From Turicibacter faecis (GTDB taxonomy: Bacteria; Bacillota_I; Bacilli_A; MOL361; Turicibacteraceae), in NCBI RefSeq assembly GCF_037076425.1, contig NZ_AP028127.1, positions 1,456,001 through 1,520,000 of the forward strand: a DNA stretch of 64,000 nucleotides, given 5' to 3'. The notes under the pieces were generated by a model that was not told where the DNA came from, did no database searches, and saw only the letters and a list, made by a program, of their open reading frames with translations. Positions 17,273 through 25,922 of this stretch are shown here, in pieces. Each line of letters begins with the position of its first letter. Within the stretch, counting starts at the first letter, position 1. Made by a program: the position numbers and the translations under genes.

Positions 17273-17950
17273 TTAGTGCATAAAAAAATGTCCAGTAGGT
17301 GATAAAGTTATCACATACTGAACATCTGCATGAAATGGCCTTGAGACCTCTAATTCAAATTTTCCATACGTTGATTCCATAGTCGTCAAGGTTGCATTTT
17401 GTGGACTCGGTGTTGAATGCACCTTAAAGGATTTAATAATGGCCTCTGTTACCTCAAGCGTGTTTGTAAAATTTCCTGTAAACGATACGGTAATCTGCAA
17501 TAATCGTTGATGTGAAATCAAGAACGCACGCGTCATAACCCCCAACTGCTTTACCGACTCCCGAATAACAAGTGCTGGATGACCATCAATCACCGTCTCC
17601 TCTAACTCATCAATTCCCACCTGGTTTAATTCACGTTTTACCAACTGTTTTAAAAATTTTCGTTGATCCGATTTCGTATGAAAAGAGGCCAAATCTAATC
17701 GTCGATTACGAATCGTTACCACCAATGGAGCAAGCATATAATCCTGACATTGGCTTCCCTCATAAGCAATAAAATCATACCCGTCACGATAATGGTCCAC
17801 TTTTAGATGATTAGGCACTAAAAGACTATAATTAGATGCCCCATACTCTTCTAATTGATGATAGACATACTCGCGACAAGCGTATTTTCCTAACAACTCT
17901 TCTAAATTTAACCCCTGAAGCGTTGTGCAGAATTGATGATTTAATCTCAT
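17273..17950 (-). CDS. unknown soluble protein
   Basis: 225 aa, GGGGAAA site 9 nt before ATG. No signal peptide. The C-terminal half (about residues 100-190) has alternating strands and a helix ending TLEVTEAIIKSFKVHS, reminiscent of the PsbP/Mog1-like fold, where a late helix of the form xAxxxIxxSF is typical. This resemblance is weak and only structural. Ends very near a hairpin-free region; not clearly in an operon. Confidence 0.55.
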   Translation of the reverse strand: MRLNHQFCTTLQGLNLEELLGKYACREYVYHQLEEYGASNYSLLVPNHLKVDHYRDGYDFIAYEGSQCQDYMLAPLVVTIRNRRLDLASFHTKSDQRKFLKQLVKRELNQVGIDELEETVIDGHPALVIRESVKQLGVMTRAFLISHQRLLQITVSFTGNFTNTLEVTEAIIKSFKVHSTPSPQNATLTTMESTYGKFELEVSRPFHADVQYVITLSPTGHFFMH

Positions 17951-18285
17951 GAATCCATTTCCCCTTTTATCAAAGATATTCGATTGTAGTCGTCTTTTTT
18001 ACTACATTGTCATTGTATGGGCCAAAGTGGTTTTTTAGACATTATTTTTTTCACCCTTCACTTTAGCCTCCCTTATCTATCTCGCTTAAGACGATTAAAC
18101 CCCCCACCTAAAGATATTCATTTATACAAAAAGACATTCCACTCTTCTCTTTCCACTTTTTTCATAGCATGCGAATCTGTACAAAAACACTGTAACGCTT
18201 CAACACCCCGCCGCTCTCACAAAAGAAGGGGGCACTAAAATTCAATTGAAAACGCAGTAACATGACGGTATACTAAAGGTTATCT
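17951..18285. other. intergenic region left of IS copy 2
   Basis: Upstream space of the 17950 gene, then the left flank of the second IS4-type copy, ending in TATCT (18281-18285), which repeats on the other side of the element. A 73-codon plus-strand frame here has no ribosome site and odd composition; not taken as a gene. Confidence 0.4.
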
Positions 18286-19662
18286 ACTATTAATGTGCAA
18301 TTTTTAAGAAAAATTTTCCAAGGAATGAAAATACACTTACCCTATGCAATTTTCAACTCTTCAAAAATGGTTTTTAATTCCACACCTTTTTGAGCTTTAT
18401 GATAAATTAATTTCACTAATTCTTGTTTTTGCTTTCGTTGACACTGGCGTAAACTGTCACCCAAACAACGATTATTTAACGTTATTCGTTTTAAATAAAG
18501 GTAAACGAATTGAATCATTAACATCAATCGTTTAATCCCTTGTAAAGTTCGAATTTGATAGTTCCCCATTCCGAAATTTTGCTTCACTTCTCGGAAGAAA
18601 ATTTCAATAGGCCAACGTTTAGTATAGTGTTTAAGTAGTTGTTTGGCAGACATTTTCAAATCATGACTCATAAAACAACGTAAAGCTTTTTCTTCCAAAG
18701 GAGCCGTTTGGGCAGACTTAAAATGATTTGGACGACATGTCCCCCTCTTATTCGTCCCTTATATAGATACGTATAATAACGCTCAGATCCGACGGTCACT
18801 AAGTCGAGATCATGAAGGGATAATGTTTTCGCAAATTGTTTCAGTTGAATTCCGTTGGGACGGTAACCTTTAGGAAGAATGATTCGATTCGTTTTAATCG
18901 CTCCTAAATAATGAAACCCGACTTGCTTAGCCGTTTGAAGGAGAGCTTCACACGTATACCAACTATCCGCTAAGACATAGCCTTTATAGGGAGGTTTGGG
19001 TAATTCCATCAGAGCTCTTCGAACGAGTTCGATTTTACTCTGTTTCTCTTTTTCATAGGGAATGATTTGATAAGGAAGAATTAAATCCTCACATTGAAGC
19101 ATCAAGGCGACAAATTGATGACCATAAACGTGTTGATGATGAAGATGAGAAAAGTGCCAGCTACATCCTTGAATAGGATGTGTTGCCCGTGACGAAGGTT
19201 TAGTTTTAACACAAGTCGTATCATCAACCATCACGTAAATAGGTTGTTGAGTTTGATAAGAACGCTGATAGATACAGGATAAAACATAGGTTTGAATCTG
19301 GTGACTGATCGCCTCCTCATCCCAAGGACTATCCGTTAAAAATCGTCCAAAACTTGTCCGATGACAGTGTTTAACGGCAGAGATTTTCCCCTGATAATTT
19401 TCCTGAATCATCAAGTTTAGAAACTGGTTAACATGATTAAACTGAGGTTTAGATAAGAATAAATCTAAATCAAGTTGTTTTAAAAATTTGAAAATTGAAT
19501 TTGAATCTGATATAATACTATCCATGAACATTAACTTAATTCCCCCTCGTTAATTGGTTGTAGGAGACTTAATTATACAGGGATTTAAGTTAATGTTTTT
19601 TCTTTTTTTACTGGTATTTTATAGCTGGAAATTAATTGGAAGTAGTTTTGCACATTAATAGT
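18286..19662 (-). mobile_element. IS4-family insertion sequence, copy 2 (1377 bp)
   Basis: Same 15-bp perfect terminal repeats and same length as the copy at 10881-12257. It is flanked by a 5-bp direct repeat TATCT (18281-18285 and 19663-19667), a clean target duplication that points to a recent insertion. The only difference from copy 1 noticed by eye is the 4-base block at the transposase frame junction. Confidence 0.93.
18342..19531 (-). pseudogene. IS4-family DDE transposase, frameshifted (copy 2)
   Basis: As in copy 1, two overlapping frames (up to IILSLPK and from EEKALRCF) together encode an IS4 DDE transposase with all three acidic residues. Here the junction reads AGTCTGCCCAAACGG. 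Adding one G (AGTCTGCGCC) restores a single 396-aa frame. The missing base is different from that in copy 1. Confidence 0.8.
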
Positions 19663-19893
19663 TATCTATTTAAAAATAGGTTCTATTTCCAATCACTCAT
19701 TAAAGAAATAGAACCCAACCATAATAAAACAGAGAAAGGATGGTGAATCCGGTTGTTCATGTGATAAAATGGCTACCTCTCTAAGAGATGGCGGGTTCGG
19801 GGGCAGCTTGTCCCATCACGCTTCATGTAAAAAGAAGTCAACTGACCTGAATCAAATGTTGTGCCTTTTATTCGATGATGACAACCTTATACG
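19663..19893 (+). other. structured leader region before the choloylglycine hydrolase gene
   Basis: The first part has a hairpin GGTTCTATTT / AAATAGAACC (19679-19688, 19706-19715). The next 110 nt are unusually GC-rich for this genome and can pair GGTTG with CAACT, TGAT with ATCA and CCTCTC with GAGATGG, suggesting a folded 5' leader. It matches no riboswitch class I can name. There is no Shine-Dalgarno before the ATG at 19894. Confidence 0.4.
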
Positions 19894-20790
19894 ATGTGTA
19901 CAGCAATCTCAATCAAGCATCAAACAGACCACGCATTTTTAGCAAGAAATTTTGACTATGATTCGACCAGTCTATTAAAGTTAGCTAAAATTCCAAGAAA
20001 TTATAGCTACCCGCTTGAACCAACACTCAACACCTTTAAAACCCGATATTCGATCATTGGCATGATGCTATGGCATGAAGGAACCCATGTCCTAGTAGAT
20101 GGCATGAATGAAAAGGGGCTATCAGGTGCCATTTTAAATTTACCTGACGCCTGCGTGTGGAATAAAGCCCCCATTTCCGATGGCATCAATCTCTTACCTA
20201 CCGATGTCTCCTTCTATTGTTTATCGCAGTTTTCTTCTGTCACCGAATTAAAGGCGGCCATTCATCGACTCAATATTGTGGCCCCCGAGGATCATCCCTT
20301 TGCTAAAACCACTCAAATTCACTGGATGTTTTGCGATAAAACTGGTGAGTCAATCGTCGTCGAACAAACGGAATCAGGCCTATGTATTTATGATAACCCT
20401 ATTGGAGTTTTAACTAATGGTCCGACCTTCGATCAACAATTAATCAACATTTCCCCCTATCTCAAAGATAGCCAAACGGCTCCTCCCCTCCCAGGAGATG
20501 ATTCCTCTCCCTCACGCTTTATACGGGCGGGGTATTTAAAACGACACCTTCAATGGACTCAACAGCCGCTATCGACGGTAACTCATTGCTTTCACATTCT
20601 AGGAAATGTCGCCCTCCTTCCTGGGATTTTAAAGCAAACACAAGGAGAAGAATTTGAGACGCGTTATACAGCTTGTATGGACCTTAAACACTTGCGCTAT
20701 TACCTGAAATGGTATCATCATCTAAAGACTCAAATCATTGACTTAAAACAAGAGCAGGATGAATGCAAGACGCTGACTTTTTTTGAGTAA
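19894..20790 (+). CDS. choloylglycine hydrolase family enzyme, bile-salt-hydrolase-like
   Basis: 298 aa, N-terminal nucleophile (Ntn) amidase. The catalytic residues fall where expected: Cys2 (exposed when Met is removed), Arg18 and Asp21 in ARNFDYD, Asn82 in AILNLP, Asn175 in VLTNGPTFD and an Arg in SPSRFIR (208). Asn at 82, rather than Tyr, is the bile-salt-hydrolase pattern and not the penicillin V acylase one. It is about 20-30 residues shorter than typical BSHs, mostly between 175 and the last Arg. No signal peptide, so cytoplasmic. Reaction: hydrolysis of glycine/taurine-conjugated bile acids (inferred). Cys2 fixes the start, yet there is no visible ribosome site. Confidence 0.85.
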   Translation: MCTAISIKHQTDHAFLARNFDYDSTSLLKLAKIPRNYSYPLEPTLNTFKTRYSIIGMMLWHEGTHVLVDGMNEKGLSGAILNLPDACVWNKAPISDGINLLPTDVSFYCLSQFSSVTELKAAIHRLNIVAPEDHPFAKTTQIHWMFCDKTGESIVVEQTESGLCIYDNPIGVLTNGPTFDQQLINISPYLKDSQTAPPLPGDDSSPSRFIRAGYLKRHLQWTQQPLSTVTHCFHILGNVALLPGILKQTQGEEFETRYTACMDLKHLRYYLKWYHHLKTQIIDLKQEQDECKTLTFFE

Positions 20791-20861
20791 ATCAAACGGT
20801 TCCTTTGCTCCTCACTTCTTTTGTCTAGTTGTGTCATCTTTGTCCTAAAAGAGATGGCGGC

Positions 20862-20882
20862 GGATATACTTTAGATATATCC
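20862..20882. repeat. inverted repeat before the 20927 gene
   Basis: GGATATA (20862-20868) / TATATCC (20876-20882), perfect arms 7 nt apart, 45 bp before the next start. It may be an operator or part of a promoter. Confidence 0.35.
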
Positions 20883-20926
20883 ATGTATATCTTGCGTTCA
20901 ATTATAAGAAGAGAGGATTGACCAAC

Positions 20927-21520
20927 GTGAAAAAATTTATTGCTATTTTATCTGGATGTATCACTATTCTACTTGTTGCCTTTTTCGTATACAATCGTTT
21001 AGGAGCTCAAACGACACAAGAAGCGATGACCATTGCCGGGTTAAATACTCTTGAAGTCCTTTACGAAAAGAAAACAAACGATGGGTCGATTTTACTTTAT
21101 CGGACACCTGGTGAGGAGCAGTTATCTCTCGCGTTTTTAAATCGGAATCTTTTAGGATACGAATACATTGACAGCGCGATCCAATATGAAACAACTTCAC
21201 TTGAGGAGCAAGCGGGGTTAACGTATGTTTCACTAAAAAAATCTGATGCCATCCCTTATACCATTTACGCTGGTGTTACAACAAATCCTGACCTTTTCGA
21301 AGTATTAGTCACGGAGCCAACCTTCCAAATTGCTCACAGTGCTAAAGTATTCGAATCAAATATCGAAGGAACTTATATCTGGATGGCCTACTCAACCGAT
21401 TTTACAGGAGAAAACTTTTCTCTTATTGGTTTAAATCAAGAGGGAGACATTATTGGAGATTTAGAAACAGTCGGAACAACCGTCACCATTCACCCTGTTG
21501 ATACGGCAGAAGCAAATTAA
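20927..21520 (+). CDS. membrane-anchored unknown protein
   Basis: 197 aa from GTG 20927 (GAGGA site 9 nt upstream; an in-frame TTG three codons earlier is too close to the site). Residues 1-25 form a signal anchor. The exported part is acidic and has two similar halves in strand pattern. No family recognised. It lies 136 nt downstream of the hydrolase gene on the same strand with no terminator seen between them, so co-transcription is possible. Confidence 0.65.
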   Translation: MKKFIAILSGCITILLVAFFVYNRLGAQTTQEAMTIAGLNTLEVLYEKKTNDGSILLYRTPGEEQLSLAFLNRNLLGYEYIDSAIQYETTSLEEQAGLTYVSLKKSDAIPYTIYAGVTTNPDLFEVLVTEPTFQIAHSAKVFESNIEGTYIWMAYSTDFTGENFSLIGLNQEGDIIGDLETVGTTVTIHPVDTAEAN

Positions 21521-21523
21521 AAA

Positions 21524-21558
21524 CAAAAAAAAACATCTTTACGATGTTTTTTTGTTTT
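21524..21558 (+). terminator. terminator
   Basis: AAACATC / GATGTTT stem (loop TTTAC) within long A- and T-runs after the 21520 stop; may work in both directions. Confidence 0.75.
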
Positions 21559-21601
21559 GCTAGGGGCAAAAAGTCGCCCCCGTCTATGTTTTTATCTCAT
21601 T

Positions 21602-22114
21602 TTAATAAACAAAATCGGTATGCGTCCACTGACGGAAAAAATTAATATCTCGAATACTCCCATCGGAATTTAAGACGCCTAAATAAACACCGTCATTTCG
21701 TCCCACTTTGAAGATAGCATTCGCAGTTCCTTCTTTAGACGAAATCCCCATGTCCTTCACACATTTCGCAAAAATCTCTTTCCCTACCCCATATGTTTCA
21801 GTAATGTAAGCAACTAAATAAATATCAATCGCACCGGCACCCAGTTCTCTTGGGTCTTTTCGCAAAAGATGTTCCTTTATAATCTCAGGCCAGTCCTCCT
21901 GATAACTCTCTAATAATAAGTCTTGAATTTCATTAATGCAATACGCCTTATAGCAACGTTTCTCTCCCTGTTTTAACATCGATGCATCGCCATTTAAGTC
22001 AACTAAATGGACTAACATCTTCTTTAATCCACATAGAATGGGAATGACCTTCGTCGTTAATGATCGCCCTTGTAAATAGTCCGGTAAAATAATCTTTAAA
22101 TTCTCATCTTTCAT
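21602..22114 (-). CDS. unknown soluble protein
   Basis: 170 aa with a strong GGGGGAG site. Mixed alpha/beta; the central part (about residues 70-105) is helical, and the C-terminal third carries VGRNDGVYLGVLNSDGSI-type beta hairpins. No signal or membrane segment. I do not recognise it. Single gene. Confidence 0.6.
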   Translation of the reverse strand: MKDENLKIILPDYLQGRSLTTKVIPILCGLKKMLVHLVDLNGDASMLKQGEKRCYKAYCINEIQDLLLESYQEDWPEIIKEHLLRKDPRELGAGAIDIYLVAYITETYGVGKEIFAKCVKDMGISSKEGTANAIFKVGRNDGVYLGVLNSDGSIRDINFFRQWTHTDFVY

Positions 22115-22330
22115 AACCTCTCCCCCAATTAATGTAAACCCTTTCTAATAGTTAATTCACGTCTATTATAGGTCCTCTTGCTAACTTTTTCAACATGAAT
22201 TGCTAAATTTTTGAAAATTAATGGATATAAGTCCCAACTTCCCCTTTTTTATCAGAGATACCGACCTCACGTTCAATATATGAGCCGCTTCTTATTTGGT
22301 GTCACTCCACAACCAAGGAAGCACGACAAA

Positions 22331-22352
22331 ATAAAAAAGGCTAACTAGCCTT
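22331..22352 (-). terminator. terminator of the DUF624 gene
   Basis: AAGGCT / AGCCTT stem, 4-nt loop, T-run on the minus strand, 25 nt after the stop codon. Confidence 0.7.
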
Positions 22353-22375
22353 CCTCATTATTCAACACAACCGCT

Positions 22376-23008
22376 TTATTCTTTAGTCCCACTTTCCTGA
22401 ATAATGGCTTGATTAGACCAAAATTTAGAAATTACTTCATCAATCATCAGGTTGGCCCCAATTGCAATCATACCTGGTAAAATAATAATCAGACCGGGAA
22501 TATAGTACAACAAAATAAAAAAGGAAACAATCATGCCAAATAGTTTTAACGAATTGGAAAATTGAGTATGGGTCAACAAAAAAGAGTCTCGTACCATTTT
22601 AAAGCAGCTGATTTGATAATTCGAAAAAATATAAACTAAATACGTGCTAATGAGCGTACACTCAAAGAAAACAATCCCCATTAATAAAAACTGTAAAATG
22701 GAATCATCAGTTAATCCTTGATGAGAAACAATCAAATAAGTTAAACTTAAAAACCATAAAAGGGTCAAAAAAAGAGTCAACCACATGGACTGCAACAAAT
22801 CTGCTCGATAACACTCTAAAAAATCATTAACGAGTTGATACTCTTCTTTTAAAGCTTTTTTCCTCCCAATATAAAACAACGCTTTCGTTGAAGCTGCAAT
22901 CGTAAAAATGGGTAAACAACCAATTAACCATAAAATTGAAACAACCGCAAGATCACAAATTTCATCTATCACTTTAAAGACAAAATAATACTCCGGTTCA
23001 TTTTTCAT
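22376..23008 (-). CDS. DUF624/YesL-family membrane protein
   Basis: 210 aa with about five hydrophobic segments. The start, with an aromatic residue run then ILWLIGCLPIFTIAASTKALFYIGRK, matches the YesL (DUF624) pattern with its LPxxTxxxSxxAL motif. The middle is membrane-spanning, ending GLIIILPGMIAIG. In Bacillus such proteins accompany carbohydrate ABC transporters and sugar-degradation genes; none is present here. Function unknown. Confidence 0.75.
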   Translation of the reverse strand: MKNEPEYYFVFKVIDEICDLAVVSILWLIGCLPIFTIAASTKALFYIGRKKALKEEYQLVNDFLECYRADLLQSMWLTLFLTLLWFLSLTYLIVSHQGLTDDSILQFLLMGIVFFECTLISTYLVYIFSNYQISCFKMVRDSFLLTHTQFSNSLKLFGMIVSFFILLYYIPGLIIILPGMIAIGANLMIDEVISKFWSNQAIIQESGTKE

Positions 23009-23480
23009 TAAAAATCCCTACCTTTAATTCAAATATTATTCAATCATCCACAAATCTTTTACCATTATATTATAAAATATAACATTTCCATCTTTTTTTC
23101 AACAATAAAATGGTGAGATACCGATTACACGATTAAAAAAACTAGCCCAATTAACAACGGCTAGCCTCTTTATCCCAAATTATATGAACGATCTTCATCA
23201 ATAGACTCGCTTCCTGTTCATGACCATCTCTCAACCGTCATTCTTAAAAAAGGTCTTCACCCTATTTGTTGAACGCCATTTTAGAAAGGGTCACTTAAAC
23301 CCATGGGTCTTTCTTTTTTAAAAAAATACTGTTTTTTAACAGCGAATAAAACCCATCCGTCATGAGAAAATAACTTTCAATCAAGTAGTTGACTCTTCCA
23401 TAGGGTCTGACGATTATTCTTTTATAACCACCACCCACTCATCTAACATGGCAGAAGATTACCGCTTCACTATTTTTCAT
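23009..23480. other. long intergenic region with orphan hairpins
   Basis: No supported gene. An orphan minus-strand terminator-like hairpin CTAGCC / GGCTAG followed by seven T lies at 23135-23166, although the nearest upstream minus-strand gene (pcp) already has its own terminator at 23481-23505. A plus-strand hairpin AGAAAG..CTTTCT with inner GGG/CCC and a T-run lies at 23283-23320. A 49-codon minus-strand frame between them has no ribosome site. The pattern hints at a small RNA or a decayed gene. Confidence 0.45.
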
Positions 23481-23505
23481 AAAAAAAGAGGGCGTTCGTG
23501 CCCCC
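23481..23505 (-). terminator. terminator of the DUF969-DUF979-pcp operon
   Basis: Minus-strand GGGGGC / GCCCTC stem with 6-nt loop and seven T, at the pcp stop codon. Confidence 0.8.
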
Positions 23506-23507
23506 TT

Positions 23508-24152
23508 TTAGCAAACAGCTCCACCTGTTTCCTTAACGTCTTCCTCAACGCTAATGACTGTTTTGATAAGTGCGGTCAATCCTTTCACAATTTCATCTTG
23601 TGACATCGATGGCATCGTTGGCTTGTCAACGGTTTGCATCGGTAAATAAGGAATGTGAACAAAACCAGCCTTTAATTTTGGCGCCTTCGTTGCGGCGTAA
23701 TGTAAGGCACCGTACATCACGTGATTACATACAAATGTTCCTGCTGTATTCGAAACCGCCGCCGGAACAAATGCTGCTTTCATATCACGCACCATCGCTT
23801 TAATCGGTAACGTTGAAAAATAAGCAGCCGGCCCATCTTCGAAGATGGTACGATCAATCGGTTGTGCCCCTTCGTTATCGGGAATACGCGCATCATCTTG
23901 ATTGATGGCCACGCGTTCTACGGTAATATTAGGCCGTCCTCCCGCTTGTCCCACACAGATCACCGCATCAGGTTGTTCTTCATCAAGTAAGGTGTATAAA
24001 ACATCAAGACTACAATCAAAAACAGTAGGAATTTCACGTTTAATAATTTGAACCCCTAAAAGTTCATCCGGTAATTGTTTAACTGATTCTGTCGCCGGAT
24101 TAATCGACTCTCCTCCAAAGGGGTCAAATCCTGTCACTAATACTTTTTTCAT
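23508..24152 (-). CDS. pcp: pyroglutamyl-peptidase I
   Basis: 214 aa, standard length. It removes N-terminal pyroglutamate (5-oxoproline) from peptides. The start VLVTGFDPFGGESINPA is the family signature. The catalytic triad is visible: Glu79 in TVERVAIN, Cys142 in GTFVCNHVMYG and His166 in GFVHIPYLP. It is the last gene of an operon with two membrane proteins (DUF979 and DUF969), which may form a transport system for the released 5-oxoproline or related compounds. Cytoplasmic. Confidence 0.96.
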   Translation of the reverse strand: MKKVLVTGFDPFGGESINPATESVKQLPDELLGVQIIKREIPTVFDCSLDVLYTLLDEEQPDAVICVGQAGGRPNITVERVAINQDDARIPDNEGAQPIDRTIFEDGPAAYFSTLPIKAMVRDMKAAFVPAAVSNTAGTFVCNHVMYGALHYAATKAPKLKAGFVHIPYLPMQTVDKPTMPSMSQDEIVKGLTALIKTVISVEEDVKETGGAVC

Positions 24153-24179
24153 AAAAACACTCCTTTAACCGCTATCTTA

Positions 24180-25094
24180 TTAAAAAGCTAAATATCGCAT
24201 TAAAATAATATGAATGACTAACATAATAATCGCAACCGGCGCTTGAGCCTTTATCACGCCGTATTGATTTTTTAAATCCAAAATGGACGCCGGTACGATA
24301 TTAAAATTAGCCGCCATCGGCGTTAATAAGGTCCCACAGAATCCAGCTGTCAAGGCTAACGAACCTGCAATCACTGGATCAGCGCCTAAATTAAAAACAA
24401 ACGGAACCCCAATTCCTGCAGTAATGACCGAAAAGGCAGCAAAGGCATTTCCCATGACAGCTGTAAATAACACCATTCCGACGCAGTAGGCAATCACACC
24501 TAACCAAATATTATGAGTAGGAATAATTTGACTCACACCATTAGCAATCACATCCCCAACTCCTGCCACCGTAAATAACGTTCCAAGTGCCGCTAAAATT
24601 TGAGGTAAAATAGCAGTCGGTCCGACTTGACTTAAGAGACGGTTAGCCTCTAAATTCGCTTCTTTAACTGACGATTTTGAGATCATCATAATGATAATTA
24701 GCGCCCCAATTCCACTTAAACCAATGGCGTTATAGGCCCCTAAGTTTGTAAACTGAGCAATAACAAAGGCTAAAAAGGCCAACACAAGAGCTGGAATAAA
24801 TAATTTATTTCCAATCTTTTGGGCAGATTCCTTTTTAAACGCTTCACTCGTTGTTTCAAAATGAACCATTTTAACTTGTTTCGTCGCTGATAAAATGGCC
24901 ATGACAATGATGAGTCCTCCCACCACGTTAGCTGGAATATAATCTCCAAAAATAAAGATAATTCCTAGAATAAACCAAAAGAGGGCGGTTCCCCAGCGCG
25001 CTTCCTGCCCTTTATTCACAAGGGAAAAAACACCTAATGAAATACTAATTAAACCAATAATGGTATAGATAATAAATAAAAGGATCTCTGCCAC
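24180..25094 (-). CDS. DUF979 family membrane protein
   Basis: 304 aa, about nine hydrophobic segments. GTG start with AGGAGGG inside the end of the DUF969 gene. Contains a GTLLTPMAANFNIVPASIL motif near the C-terminus like those of anion-symporter-type carriers. The DUF969-DUF979 pair next to pcp is a recurring arrangement and suggests a two-part permease for pyroglutamate or a similar acid; this is inferred from context. Confidence 0.88.
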   Translation of the reverse strand: MAEILLFIIYTIIGLISISLGVFSLVNKGQEARWGTALFWFILGIIFIFGDYIPANVVGGLIIVMAILSATKQVKMVHFETTSEAFKKESAQKIGNKLFIPALVLAFLAFVIAQFTNLGAYNAIGLSGIGALIIIMMISKSSVKEANLEANRLLSQVGPTAILPQILAALGTLFTVAGVGDVIANGVSQIIPTHNIWLGVIAYCVGMVLFTAVMGNAFAAFSVITAGIGVPFVFNLGADPVIAGSLALTAGFCGTLLTPMAANFNIVPASILDLKNQYGVIKAQAPVAIIMLVIHIILMRYLAF

Positions 25095-25096
25095 TC

Positions 25097-25795
25097 CTAT
25101 TTCCCTCCTTTTGACTCTAACGCCTCGTGCATACGTTTCCGTCTTTTCTCATTTAGTCTAAATTGAATAATCCCAATGATTAATGCCAAAAGAGCAATCG
25201 GTAACGTATAAAGGGCAATAGTTGTCGGTCCTTGCTTTTCATCAACAGGAATCCCTAATTCCGTCAATGTCCCTACAATAAGCATGACACCTGAAGCTCC
25301 AATGAATAAATTTTGACCAAAGAAATTTCCATAGTTCTCTGCGGCAGCTGTTAACCCTTTAATTGACTCCAGATCGTTCTCCGTTACCTCTTTATATTTA
25401 GAACGCGTCGCCCCTTCGGCCATCGGCAATACAAGCGGTCTCCCAAATTGAACATGACCTGACATCCTGATACTAAGGGCCGCCATCACGAGACGGAACG
25501 CTAAATAAATACTTAAAACACCGTCCGCCTTCGCATTTTTCAACTGCCCAATTAACCAAGCAGCACGTTCCTTTAATCCATAACGCTCCATTAACCCAAT
25601 AACAGGTAAGGTAATGATAAACAATGTCATATAACGGTTGGCAACAAACGCCTCCCCGAGCTTTGTTAAAATTTCATTAAAATCTAGTCCACCAACAAAA
25701 CCTGTAGCGATTCCCGCTATCACAACAATGGCAAGCGTGTCAATTTTCAAAATAAAACCGATAATAATAATAAAAATACCAATTAAGCTTAACAC
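25097..25795 (-). CDS. DUF969 family membrane protein
   Basis: 232 aa. GTG start after GGAGGGA. Hydrophobic, with about six segments; ITLPVIGLMERYGLKERAAWLIG and RMSGHVQFGRPLVLPMAEGA are typical for DUF969. First gene of the operon, ending 2 nt before the DUF979 start, so translation is probably coupled. Likely the partner subunit of the DUF979 carrier. Confidence 0.88.
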   Translation of the reverse strand: MLSLIGIFIIIIGFILKIDTLAIVVIAGIATGFVGGLDFNEILTKLGEAFVANRYMTLFIITLPVIGLMERYGLKERAAWLIGQLKNAKADGVLSIYLAFRLVMAALSIRMSGHVQFGRPLVLPMAEGATRSKYKEVTENDLESIKGLTAAAENYGNFFGQNLFIGASGVMLIVGTLTELGIPVDEKQGPTTIALYTLPIALLALIIGIIQFRLNEKRRKRMHEALESKGGK

Positions 25796-25828
25796 ATAAT
25801 CCCTCCTTCACTATCATACATATCTTCT

Positions 25829-25837
25829 ATTATACCA
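25829..25837 (-). promoter_or_regulatory. extended -10 promoter of the DUF969-DUF979-pcp operon
   Basis: Minus-strand TGGTATAAT, 34 nt before the DUF969 start. Confidence 0.55.
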
Positions 25838-25878
25838 TACTTTTCAAGCTGTCTTTCCTTTCATTTATTTGGCAATTT

Positions 25879-25912
25879 TAAAAGGCTAAAAGGTCCTCCC
25901 TTTTAGCCTTTT
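25879..25912. terminator. terminator after sbcC
   Basis: AAAAGGCTAAAAGG / CCTTTTAGCCTTTT stem with A- and T-runs, just after the sbcC stop. Confidence 0.8.
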
Positions 25913-25922
25913 CCTGTAGACC

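Noticed and set aside
18017-18238. 73-codon plus-strand frame left of IS copy 2
   Set aside because: No ribosome site, proline/serine/arginine-rich low-complexity translation, and overlap with upstream control space of the 17950 gene.
23280-23440. 49-codon minus-strand frame starting GTG in the pcp-DUF624 gap
   Set aside because: No ribosome site and no recognisable sequence; could be a remnant but cannot be supported.
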